From an uncultured bacterium (GTDB lineage Bacteria; Bacillota_I; Bacilli_A; Acholeplasmatales; Anaeroplasmataceae), in assembly GCA_949291115.1 (NCBI GenBank), contig CASETY010000004.1:1-64000 (forward strand): a stretch of DNA of 64,000 nt. Direction: 5' to 3'. Position numbers and translations under genes: made by a program. Shown piece after piece: positions 42,901 through 52,735 of this stretch; position 1 is the stretch's first letter; each line of letters starts with the position of its first letter. The notes under the pieces are model-generated. The model ran no database searches, had not been told where the DNA came from, and saw only the letters and a program-made list of their open reading frames with translations.

Positions 42901-43666
42901 TATCTTCACCTCCATCTACTAATATATATGTATCTTTTGTTTCTGTGTCATTGTTGTAATAACTATAATATGTCATATAAATTTGATTAGAAACCATTAA
43001 ATCTAAAACTGTGGTTGATAGACCATCATAATTCAAATCAATACCTAATGTGCGGTAACTTGCACTAACAATATCTGAACAATATTTTCTTCTTTCAATA
43101 CCAAAAACAAAGGAAAAATTATAAGGTTGGCCTAATAATGAAACACCTTCTAAAAAGGCTTTAAATCTATTTTCTTTGTTTGTGTTTACTCTAAAGGCAA
43201 AAGTTTCTTCATAATAACTATTATTCCAAGTACTAATGCTATAAACTTTCGCTACTGTCGTCGTATCAAAACCAGTTGTTTCAATTGTGTTAGAGGTTGT
43301 TATATGATAATTACTATCATAATAATTCCCGCAAAGTAAACCGGCATGACCACCAACATAAAATTCAACGGTTTCTCTTACGATTTGTGAATTAAAACCG
43401 CCTCTAGTAGTAGCTAAAATATCTCCAGGTCCATATGGTAATAAATTATTACCTACTTTTTGATAAGTTTTATCATCTAGTTTAAAATCAGAACTAACAA
43501 AAAAAATGCGTTTTTCTGTTGTTGATAATTCTTCTTGTAAAACACCTTTTTCAATAAAATTATTAACTTTTTGCCGCACATATATATGTTCGGTTGCGGC
43601 CCCTACTGTTGCCCAAAATAAGAGGGCTAGTAGTCCTAACATTATTAAACCAAGTACTTTTTTCAT
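42878..43666 (-). CDS. Secreted or membrane-anchored YiiX-like permuted papain-fold protein
   Basis: 262 residues. An N-terminal hydrophobic segment (4-23) acts as signal or anchor. The body carries PGDILATTRGGF, then GGHAGLL with a conserved His, and later RRKYCSDIVSASYRTLGIDL with a conserved Cys, the order (His before Cys) expected of circularly permuted NlpC/P60 proteins of the YiiX/YycO type. These act on amide or thioester bonds, possibly in the cell wall. No Shine-Dalgarno is visible at the ATG; TAAAAT lies 6 nt upstream, so the mRNA could be leaderless. It heads the operon with dnaX. Confidence 0.65.
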   Translation of the reverse strand: MKKVLGLIMLGLLALLFWATVGAATEHIYVRQKVNNFIEKGVLQEELSTTEKRIFFVSSDFKLDDKTYQKVGNNLLPYGPGDILATTRGGFNSQIVRETVEFYVGGHAGLLCGNYYDSNYHITTSNTIETTGFDTTTVAKVYSISTWNNSYYEETFAFRVNTNKENRFKAFLEGVSLLGQPYNFSFVFGIERRKYCSDIVSASYRTLGIDLNYDGLSTTVLDLMVSNQIYMTYYSYYNNDTETKDTYILVDGGEDSELSSTL

Positions 43667-43699
43667 GCTACTATTTTAACTCATTTTAATCAAAAATAA

Positions 43700-43731
43700 A
43701 AGTCCTTAAGTGTATATCCTTAAGAACCTTA
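43700..43731 (-). terminator. Terminator of the rnpA-yidC-jag operon
   Basis: GTTCTTAAG (43727-43719) pairs with CTTAAGGAC (43710-43702) on the minus strand, followed by TTTTATTTTT. It is just after the jag stop at 43737. Confidence 0.8.
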
Positions 43732-43736
43732 TTTTA

Positions 43737-44339
43737 CTAAATTTTTGGTTTTATAACAACCGCTCTATCTTTACCTTCACCTTCAGATTCAGTATAAACA
43801 TCACGCCAATTTGCTAGTTTTTCATGAATAACATGTCTTTCATAAGCATTCATTGGTGTTAATTTAACTGCAATCTTAGTTTTAATAACTTCAGAAGCAG
43901 TTTTAGTAGCTAAAATTTCTAATTGACGATCGCGAGCTTCACGATAATCACCAATATCTAATGTAATAATATGACGTTCTTTACTATAATTAGATATTAA
44001 ATATCTTACTAATGTTTGTAAAGCTTCTAAAGTTTTACCACCATGACCAATTAATAAAGCATTTTCACTACTTTCAATTAAATAATGAATTTCAGTTTCT
44101 TCTTTAACTGTTCTAGTTTCAATTTGATAACCAATATGCATAGCCTTTAAGATATTTTCAATATATCTTCTACCTTCTAAAGCTAAGTCAATATCAACAA
44201 ATGCTTCACAGTTTAAACCTTGTTCTACTTCACCTAAAACATGAATAAATATTTTGTCTTCTGGTAATCTTAACATTTCTGAAGCTTTTGTTAAAGCTTC
44301 TTCTTCACTATTAGCTATAACGGCAATTTTTAATTTCAT
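43737..44339 (-). CDS. jag: Jag/KhpB RNA-binding protein
   Basis: 200 residues. A Jag N-terminal domain (about 3-50: SEEEALTKASEMLRLPEDKIFIHVLG) is followed by a KH domain (about 75-130: LLIGHGGKTLEALQTLVRYL) and an R3H domain (about 140-200: LTPMNAYERHVIHEKLANW). It binds RNA and affects cell division and wall synthesis in Firmicutes. It follows yidC by 4 bp, the standard rpmH-rnpA-yidC-jag order. Confidence 0.94.
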   Translation of the reverse strand: MKLKIAVIANSEEEALTKASEMLRLPEDKIFIHVLGEVEQGLNCEAFVDIDLALEGRRYIENILKAMHIGYQIETRTVKEETEIHYLIESSENALLIGHGGKTLEALQTLVRYLISNYSKERHIITLDIGDYREARDRQLEILATKTASEVIKTKIAVKLTPMNAYERHVIHEKLANWRDVYTESEGEGKDRAVVIKPKI

Positions 44340-44343
44340 ATTA

Positions 44344-45312
44344 TCACATCTTTTCTTTTGTCATTTTGTAATAAGCACGTTCATTTAATTTACGTGTTAA
44401 TTGTGATTGGAATAATTGATAAATGGCACCAATAAGCCAATAAATAGATAAGGCTGTAGATGATAAAGCAATAAAGAAGAACATTACTACCATGACAATA
44501 TTCATGATACGCATTTGTTTAGCTTGGTCATTTGCCTTTGGATTGTAATTAGTCTTTTTAACATATGATGGCTTTCTTTGAGCTAATTTTTGACTTAAGA
44601 AAGTTAAACCAGCATATATTAAAGCGATGGCAATACAAAAGATTCTATCTTTTAATTCACCAACTGTAGCTGATGTACCATTTAATTCGAAGAAACCAAA
44701 TAATTTAGTATTAGTTAAAGCAAATTTACCGTATGTTTCAACAACAACACCATTGCTTAACACTGTTGTAGTAGTTAAATTAACTCTTCTTACAACTTCA
44801 TACATTGCGATAAAGATTGGAAATTGAATAAATGTTGAAAATAAACAACCAAGAGGATTAAATTTATATTTTTTATAAATCATCATCATTTCTTGTTGCA
44901 TACGTTTTTGACTATTAGGATCTTTTCTAAAAGCGTATTTCTTTTGTAATTTATCAATTTCTGGTTGCATAACTTGCATCTTTAAAGTCATACTATTTTG
45001 ACGACTATAAATAGGCCATGCGACTGTTCTAATAATAATTGTTGTAAAAACAATACCCCAGAAGAATGAATTTCCTAAACCTTTACCAATTGAACTACAT
45101 AACCAAGCGAATGGATAAGATAGGATAGAAACACCCCATCCCCAAAAACCATCCCAGAATCCTTGGAAATGAAATTCATTACCCCAAGTTGTATATACAT
45201 TATTGTACCAATAATCAGCACTAGTTCTACAACTTGATAAGCCTAAGACAACTAACAAAACAATGAATAAAGCCGTAAATTTATATATGTTTCGGTGTAA
45301 AAATAATTTCAC
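44344..45312 (-). CDS. yidC: Membrane protein insertase YidC (lipoprotein form)
   Basis: 322 residues. A lipoprotein signal with lipobox LSSC (Cys28) is followed by the conserved membrane core with about five helices: FFWGIVFTTIIIRTVAWPIY, the hydrophilic-groove Arg in that helix, FNPLGCLFSTFIQFPIFIAMYEVVRR, and ALSIYWLIGAIYQLFQ. The tail is basic. YidC inserts membrane proteins alone or with SecYEG. It overlaps rnpA by 32 bp. Confidence 0.96.
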   Translation of the reverse strand: MKLFLHRNIYKFTALFIVLLVVLGLSSCRTSADYWYNNVYTTWGNEFHFQGFWDGFWGWGVSILSYPFAWLCSSIGKGLGNSFFWGIVFTTIIIRTVAWPIYSRQNSMTLKMQVMQPEIDKLQKKYAFRKDPNSQKRMQQEMMMIYKKYKFNPLGCLFSTFIQFPIFIAMYEVVRRVNLTTTTVLSNGVVVETYGKFALTNTKLFGFFELNGTSATVGELKDRIFCIAIALIYAGLTFLSQKLAQRKPSYVKKTNYNPKANDQAKQMRIMNIVMVVMFFFIALSSTALSIYWLIGAIYQLFQSQLTRKLNERAYYKMTKEKM

Positions 45313-45661
45313 TGTTTTCTCCTTTAATTTTATTTAATGATTTTTTTAATAAATATAAGAATTGTTTATCTAATTTTTGATAATCTAATTCTAATATTTT
45401 AGGCTTAGCTACAATAAAAATTAAAATTCCTTCAGGAATAATGTTTTGATATTTTTGAAATAAAGAACGTAATCTTCTTTTTTCTTTATTTCTTATATGA
45501 GCGTCACCTATTTTTTTTCCTACACTTATCGCATAACGAAAATGGCTGGTTTCGTTTACTTTCTTTACAAAAAAGCGCATTTCTAATGAATTAACACTTT
45601 TATTTTCTTTAATTACTGACTCAATTTCTTGAGTTTTCTTTATGCGAAATTCTTTTTTCAT
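45281..45661 (-). CDS. rnpA: Ribonuclease P protein component
   Basis: 126 residues, basic. FRYAISVGKKIGDAHIRNKEKRRLRSLF carries the RNR-type motif that binds RNase P RNA, and the N-terminus RIKKTQEIESVI matches the family. It supports 5' maturation of tRNAs. It is separated from rpmH by a hairpin that may attenuate transcription into rnpA. Confidence 0.95.
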   Translation of the reverse strand: MKKEFRIKKTQEIESVIKENKSVNSLEMRFFVKKVNETSHFRYAISVGKKIGDAHIRNKEKRRLRSLFQKYQNIIPEGILIFIVAKPKILELDYQKLDKQFLYLLKKSLNKIKGENSEIIFTPKHI

Positions 45662-45685
45662 AAATATCTAAGAATTTAATAAAAA

Positions 45686-45738
45686 AAGACTACTAAAAAA
45701 TAATTGATTTGTTCTAGTAGTCCTGGTATTTTTTTTAT
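45686..45738 (-). terminator. Hairpin between rpmH and rnpA
   Basis: On the minus strand GACTACTA pairs with TAGTAGTC across a loop of about 20 nt and is followed by seven Ts. It lies directly after rpmH; partial readthrough into rnpA-yidC-jag is expected, since no other promoter is obvious there. Confidence 0.75.
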
Positions 45739-45742
45739 TAAA

Positions 45743-45877
45743 TTAAACAGCTAATTGCTTTCTACCTTTTTTACGTCTACGAGCTAAAACTTTACGTCCA
45801 TTCTTAGAAGACATTCTAACACGGAAACCATGAGTAACTTGTCTTTTACGTTTGTTAGGTTGATATGTTCTTTTCAT
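45743..45877 (-). CDS. rpmH: 50S ribosomal protein L34
   Basis: 44 residues: [19 protein letters not shown]..., then [18 protein letters not shown] and QLAV at the end, the typical L34 sequence and length. It is strongly basic. An RBS (GAAAGGCAGG) precedes the ATG. L34 is the conserved gene flanking oriC on the side opposite dnaA. Confidence 0.97.
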   Translation of the reverse strand: MKRTYQPNKRKRQVTHGFRVRMSSKNGRKVLARRRKKGRKQLAV

Positions 45878-45989
45878 ATTTAAAACCTGCCTTTCTCTTT
45901 GAAACCATGCTTGCCTATATTACCATATCTTGAAACTAAAAACAAGTGTTTTTTTATAATAACTACTCTTTTTAGCTATTTTGTTAATT

Positions 45990-46678
45990 GTAAAAGTAAA
46001 TTTTGCTTATTATAATTTTTATACTTTATTAAAACTAAATGGATTTAAATCACTCATTTTAAATAAATTATCCATTTATATTAAACCAATAGACTTAAAA
46101 ATCAAATTTTTCAATACTTACTTCAGTGTTTTTAGTAACACCTATTTTTACTTATCTTTTATAATTTATTCTTTTTAAGCTTTTTTAGAGTATTTTATGT
46201 ATTTAAATTGATATTTTTTTTATTTATGTTGGTGGATAACTTCTAAAATTAAGCTTAGTTACGCTTTTATTAGCTTTTATTTTACTTTTACAAACTTTTT
46301 TTATTTTCTTTTTTTGTAAACTATTTATTATTTTTGATGTATTTTTAATTTACATAATTTTGTAAAATTGACTTTTTTAGCCTTATTAGGCCAAAAAGTA
46401 CGTATGTTTAAAAATATTAAAAAAACTTATTAACATTTTTTTGGGGATATTTTTTATTAAAATGTGGATAAGTTTTCCACTTAGTTATCCACTTGTTGAT
46501 ATGTTGAAAAGTGGTAATTATGCTTTTATTTACGCTTTTTTTTTAATAGTTATCCACATTTTTTGTTTTTTAAAAGTAAATATTGAAATAGTTATCCACA
46601 ATTTTATGTGGATAACTTTTTATTCCGTTTTTTTCTAATTATGATAAAATATCTTCACTAAAAAGAGGTGAGTTTATT
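45990..46678 (+). other. oriC: oriC, upstream part with DnaA-box cluster
   Basis: About 800 bp between rpmH and dnaA is extremely AT-rich and carries no credible gene. It contains perfect DnaA boxes at 46463-46471 (reverse), 46550-46558, 46592-46600 and 46607-46615 (reverse), with close variants at 46231-46239 and 46485-46493. The last two boxes face each other just before the dnaA promoter and RBS (AGAGGTGAG), suggesting dnaA autoregulation. Together with the boxes between dnaA and dnaN this forms a bipartite origin like that of Bacillus. Confidence 0.85.
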
Positions 46679-48019
46679 ATGCAGATTACATATCAAGATT
46701 TATGGACAAAAACTCGCGATCATTTAGCCAACTGTTTAACAGAAGATACTTTTAATGATACATTTGGAGAAGTTACTAAAGTAGTTAAATTTATTAATGG
46801 TAATATTTTTGTTTTAGTACCAGATCCATTTATTAAATCTAAAATAAATAATATGTACATTGAAAGAATTAATGATATTTTAAAGTCGTTAACTCCTGAT
46901 AAACTAAAGTTTAAATTTGTTTGTGAAAATGAAGTAAATCCCGAAGTCAAAAAAGAAAATATAACAACAAATAATCGTTTGTTTATTAATAATTTAAATG
47001 AAAATTTCAGTTTTGAATCATTTGTTGTTGGTGAATCTAATATGTTTGGTTATCGTATGAGCCTTAATGTAGCTGAACAACCGGGTGTTATAGCTAACCC
47101 ACTTTATATTTTTGGTGGTGTTGGTCTTGGTAAAACCCATTTGATGCAAGCTATAGGTAATTATATATTAGATAAAGATATTAATAAAAAAGTAAGATAT
47201 ATTCAAGCTACTGATTTTATTGTTGATTATAGTAAGGCTACTCAATCTTCTAATATGGATTTATTTGATGAAAAATATCATAATTTAGATTGTTTATTAG
47301 TTGATGATATTCAAATGTTAGAAACAGCTAAAAAAAGTCAAAATGAGTTTTTTAAGTTGTTTGAAGAATTAATAACTCGTAAAAAACAAATTGTCATTAC
47401 TAGTGATCGACCTGCTAGCGAATTAAATGGTATTGTTGATCGTCTTACTTCTAGATTCCAATCTGGCATGAATGTTGATATTAAAAAACCAGATTTGGAA
47501 CAAAGAATTAATATTTTAAATCGTAAAGCTTTAGAATCTTCTACTAAAAAGATTCCTAAGGAAGTTTTAGTATTTATCGCGGAAAATTTTACTAATAATA
47601 TTAGAGAATTAGAAGGCGCTCTAAATAGAGTTATTAGTCATAGTGATGTTTATAATTATGATGATATTACTTTAGAAAGAGCTACAGATGCTTTAGATGC
47701 ATTATTAAAATATAAGAAACAGACTGATAAAAAGACTGATAATTATGAAAATTTATTAAGTATTATCGCTAATTTTTATAATATTACGATTAATGATTTA
47801 ATTTCAAATCAACGTAAACAAACTTTTGTTCTTCCAAGACATATAACAATGTATATTTTAAAGAACCATTATAACTTACCATTTGCGAAAATTGGTAAAA
47901 TTTTAGGTGGTAGAGACCACACAACAATTATGAATGGTTGTTTAAAGATTGAACAAGAACTTAAAAATAATAAAGATTTAAAGTTAGCTATTGATACTAT
48001 TTTAAAGAAATGTGGATAA
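46679..48019 (+). CDS. dnaA: Chromosomal replication initiator DnaA
   Basis: 446 residues. Domain I (1-about 80), a short linker, the AAA+ domain with FGGVGLGKTHLMQAIGN (Walker A near 146-153), Walker B LLVDDIQ, and sensor II RELEGALNR. The C-terminal helix-turn-helix has the DnaA signature GRDHTTIMNGC (about 415-425), which contacts DnaA boxes. It opens oriC. A DnaA box overlaps its stop codon. RBS GAGGTGAG is 7 nt before the ATG. Confidence 0.98.
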   Translation: MQITYQDLWTKTRDHLANCLTEDTFNDTFGEVTKVVKFINGNIFVLVPDPFIKSKINNMYIERINDILKSLTPDKLKFKFVCENEVNPEVKKENITTNNRLFINNLNENFSFESFVVGESNMFGYRMSLNVAEQPGVIANPLYIFGGVGLGKTHLMQAIGNYILDKDINKKVRYIQATDFIVDYSKATQSSNMDLFDEKYHNLDCLLVDDIQMLETAKKSQNEFFKLFEELITRKKQIVITSDRPASELNGIVDRLTSRFQSGMNVDIKKPDLEQRINILNRKALESSTKKIPKEVLVFIAENFTNNIRELEGALNRVISHSDVYNYDDITLERATDALDALLKYKKQTDKKTDNYENLLSIIANFYNITINDLISNQRKQTFVLPRHITMYILKNHYNLPFAKIGKILGGRDHTTIMNGCLKIEQELKNNKDLKLAIDTILKKCG

Positions 48020-48140
48020 AAAAAGTTATCAACATATTTATTAACATCGTTTTTTTGGCTTAATTAAAGAAAAAAAACTAGTTATCCACAAATCCACATC
48101 TATTAATAATAATAACAATATATTATAATAATAAATATAT
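48011..48140 (+). other. oriC: oriC, downstream part: DnaA boxes and AT-rich unwinding region
   Basis: DnaA boxes at 48011-48019 (reverse, over the dnaA stop), 48026-48034 (TTATCAACA, one mismatch) and 48082-48090 (perfect). After the last box comes ATCCACATC and then CTATTAATAATAATAAC, whose triplet pattern (CTA TTA ATA ATA) resembles DnaA-trio motifs, followed by pure A/T sequence to 48140. This is the likely duplex-unwinding element. Confidence 0.75.
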
Positions 48141-48153
48141 AATGGAGGCCCAT

Positions 48154-49299
48154 ATGAATTTTACAATTGATAGAGATGTATTATTAGAAAAATTAACTAT
48201 TATTAATCATGGTTTACCATCTAAAACTCCGATGAAAGTTTTAGAATGTATTAAAATTGAAGTTACTGATCAAGATGTTTATTTAACTTCTTCTAATAGT
48301 GATATTGCGATTGAAGTATTAGTAAAAGATTCTTCTTTAGTAATTCAAGAACCAGGTAGAACCGTTGTACCTGGTAAATTATTCATAGATTTAGTTAAAG
48401 CTTTTGATTCTAAGAAAGTTACTATTTTCTTAATTGAAGATCGTTCTTTAATGTTAAAAGCTGATCGTAAAGAATATATGATTAATATTATGGATGTATC
48501 AGATTATCCAAATCCTAAATTTGGTACTTTAGAAAATCCTTTTAGTTTACCTGCTTTTTTAGTTAAACAATTAATTGATGAAACTATTTTTGCTTGTTCA
48601 AATATTAATCGTAGTCCAATGTTACTAGGTGTTAATTTTAAATTAACTTCTAATGTTTTAAAAGCTACTTCTACTAATAGTTATCGTTTAAGTCAAAAAA
48701 TTATCAATATTGAAAATTATAATGATTTTGAAGTTACTATTCCTGCTAAGTCTTTAGATGAATTAGAAAAATGTTTAGATAGTTATGATCCTAAAGGAAA
48801 TGTAGATTTATATTTTACAGAAGGTAAATTAGTATTTAAATTCCAAAATGTTATGTTCTTAACTAATCTTTTGGATGGTAATTTCCCTGATACTTCTAGT
48901 ATTATTCCTGAATCAAATCCAATTACTGTTCGTTTTAATAAAGATGAGTTGTTACAAGCGTTAAATCGTATTTCTATTTTATCACCAGCAGAAAAAGTAA
49001 CTGATAGAGAAATTTCTTTTAATGCTATTAAATTAAAAATAGATAAGACTAATGAAGTAGAATTATCTAGTGCTAATAATCAAGGTGCTGGTAAAGAAAT
49101 TGTAGTGCCAACTGATATAAATATAAATGAACCATTAGTTATTGGTTTTAGTTCTAAATATTTAACAGAGGCTTTAAAAGTAATTCCTTCAACAGAAGTT
49201 GAATTAGGCTTTAAAAATAGTATGAAACAATTTACTATTAAAGGTATTGATTACCCTTCTTTAGTAGAATTAGTTTTACCATTTAGATTAGATGAATAA
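48154..49299 (+). CDS. dnaN: DNA polymerase III beta subunit (sliding clamp)
   Basis: 381 residues from the ATG giving MNFTIDRDVLLE, with GGAGG 5 nt upstream; an in-frame ATG four codons earlier overlaps this RBS. Three similar clamp domains (about 1-125, 126-250 and 251-381) end with LPFRLDE, close to the conserved MPVRL-type C-terminus that lines the binding groove. It forms the ring that tethers polymerase. A strong terminator follows, so dnaA-dnaN end here. Confidence 0.97.
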   Translation: MNFTIDRDVLLEKLTIINHGLPSKTPMKVLECIKIEVTDQDVYLTSSNSDIAIEVLVKDSSLVIQEPGRTVVPGKLFIDLVKAFDSKKVTIFLIEDRSLMLKADRKEYMINIMDVSDYPNPKFGTLENPFSLPAFLVKQLIDETIFACSNINRSPMLLGVNFKLTSNVLKATSTNSYRLSQKIINIENYNDFEVTIPAKSLDELEKCLDSYDPKGNVDLYFTEGKLVFKFQNVMFLTNLLDGNFPDTSSIIPESNPITVRFNKDELLQALNRISILSPAEKVTDREISFNAIKLKIDKTNEVELSSANNQGAGKEIVVPTDININEPLVIGFSSKYLTEALKVIPSTEVELGFKNSMKQFTIKGIDYPSLVELVLPFRLDE

Positions 49300-49302
49300 T
49301 CT

Positions 49303-49335
49303 TATTAAGAGTGAGAAAAATTCACTCTTTTTTCT
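49303..49335 (+). terminator. Terminator of dnaA-dnaN
   Basis: AAGAGTGA(GAAAAAT)TCACTCTT followed by a T-run, directly after the dnaN stop. Confidence 0.85.
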
Positions 49336-49569
49336 TTTTTATTGCAAATTAAGTTTACTAATTATCTTAATTTTATTTAAGTTAATCAGTAATTTTTAGT
49401 TGTTTTTATAAAATTAGTTTATTTTTAGTTAAAAATGCGTATTTTTAATTTTAAAGGCTTATTTTTCAAAAAACAATATTATCTAATATATTTTTACTTT
49501 TTTAGTATTTTCGCTTATATTTCTTTAAAAAAGGCTTATTTTATGATATAATAACTCGGGTGAAAAATT
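49336..49569 (+). promoter_or_regulatory. AT-rich intergenic region with promoter for yaaA-recF-gyrB-gyrA
   Basis: No gene is visible. A TATAAT around 49546-49551 lies about 18 bp before the yaaA start and is the likely -10. The region carries several copies of a GGCTTATTTT/CGCTTATATT motif (near 49453, 49512 and 49531) and A/T-rich tracts; similar GCTTTTATT words occur upstream of dnaA. Confidence 0.4.
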
Positions 49570-49782
49570 ATGAAAGAAATCACATTAACTAAAGAATATA
49601 TAACTTTAGGTCAATTACTCAAGATTGTTGACTTAATAAATAGTGGTGGTGAGGCTAAGTTTTTTTTACAAGATTCTAAAAATCAAATCACTGTTGATGG
49701 TATCTTAGAAAATAGACGTGGCCGTAAATTATATAGTGGTTCAGTTGTTAAGATTAATGACAAAGAATATAAAATTATATGA
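49570..49782 (+). CDS. yaaA: YaaA, S4-domain RNA-binding protein
   Basis: 70 residues forming one S4 domain: LTKEYITLGQLLKIVDLINSGGEAKFFL, GILENRRGRKLYSGSVVKI. It is the conserved small gene between dnaN and recF in Firmicutes, suggested to bind ribosomal RNA. It overlaps recF by 4 bp (ATGA). Confidence 0.92.
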   Translation: MKEITLTKEYITLGQLLKIVDLINSGGEAKFFLQDSKNQITVDGILENRRGRKLYSGSVVKINDKEYKII

Positions 49783-50804
49783 TTAAAGAAATCACGTTAA
49801 AAGACTTTCGTAATTTTAATTATATTAAATTTAATACCATGAATAATTTAGTTATTTTATTAGGTGATAATGGTAGTGGGAAAACTTCTTTATTAGAAGC
49901 TATTTATTTAGCTTCTACTACTAAATCAATGCGCACTAATAATTACAAAAATATGATTAATAAAAGTAAAGAAAATAGTGTAATTGATATTTTAACTAAT
50001 AAAATTTTAAGAGTAGTTTTAACTAATAAGAAGAAGTATTTTTATGTAAATAATAAAGAATATAAAACTTTAGAATTTATAAATAATCTTAAAACTATTT
50101 TATTTATGCCAAGTGATTTAGAAATCATTTATGGTAGTAAAAGTTTAAAAAGGAAGTTTATTGATCTTAATTTAAGTATCATTGATTCTAAATATTTAAA
50201 GATATTTTTAAATTATAAGAAATTACTTAATAAAAGAAATAATTTATTAAAAGAAGTTAATGTTAATTATAAGTTATTGAATTCAATAACAGAAATGTTA
50301 ATTAAATATGCTTATAATTTAAATCTTTTAAAAGCTAATTTTTTAAATGAGTTAAATATTAATTTAGTTACTATTTGTAATGAATTACATTTTGGTAAAG
50401 TAGAAGTTAAGGCTAATATTTTAACAAATTTAGATAAGATTAAAGAAATGTATAAGAATAATTTAAATTTAGATTTAAAGTATAAAGCTACTATTTATGG
50501 TCCTCATCGAGATGATTTTATTTTTTTACTCAATCAAAATGATGCGAAAGTTTATGCTTCTCAAGGACAAGTAAGAATGATTATGATTATCTTAAAATTA
50601 GCTATTTTAAAGATATTGAATAAAAATGATTTAGAAACAATTTTGTTATTAGATGATGTATTTGGTGAATTAGATAGTTTTAATCAACAAACCTTAATTA
50701 ATTACTTAGGTGAAAATCAAACGTTTATCACTACTACATCTTTAAATGATATACCCAAGAATTTATTAGAAAAAGCTTTGATAATAAAGCTAGAAAGGAA
50801 TTAA
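49779..50804 (+). CDS. recF: DNA replication and repair protein RecF
   Basis: 341 residues. An SMC-like ATPase with Walker A LLGDNGSGKTSLLEAIY (about 27-43), signature SQGQVRM (about 264-270) and Walker B LLLDDVFGELD. RecF binds gaps and, with RecO/RecR, loads RecA. The early ITLKDFRNF is typical. It overlaps yaaA (ATGA) and is followed by gyrB after 3 bp. Confidence 0.96.
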   Translation: MIKEITLKDFRNFNYIKFNTMNNLVILLGDNGSGKTSLLEAIYLASTTKSMRTNNYKNMINKSKENSVIDILTNKILRVVLTNKKKYFYVNNKEYKTLEFINNLKTILFMPSDLEIIYGSKSLKRKFIDLNLSIIDSKYLKIFLNYKKLLNKRNNLLKEVNVNYKLLNSITEMLIKYAYNLNLLKANFLNELNINLVTICNELHFGKVEVKANILTNLDKIKEMYKNNLNLDLKYKATIYGPHRDDFIFLLNQNDAKVYASQGQVRMIMIILKLAILKILNKNDLETILLLDDVFGELDSFNQQTLINYLGENQTFITTTSLNDIPKNLLEKALIIKLERN

Positions 50805-52718
<1,914 letters not shown>

Positions 52719-52735
52719 TTTAAAGGAGAGAAAAA

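Noticed and set aside
45981-46638. Two 65-codon plus-strand frames in the rpmH-dnaA gap
   Set aside because: They lie in the origin, are made of A/T-rich low-complexity codons, lack RBSs and contain DnaA boxes.
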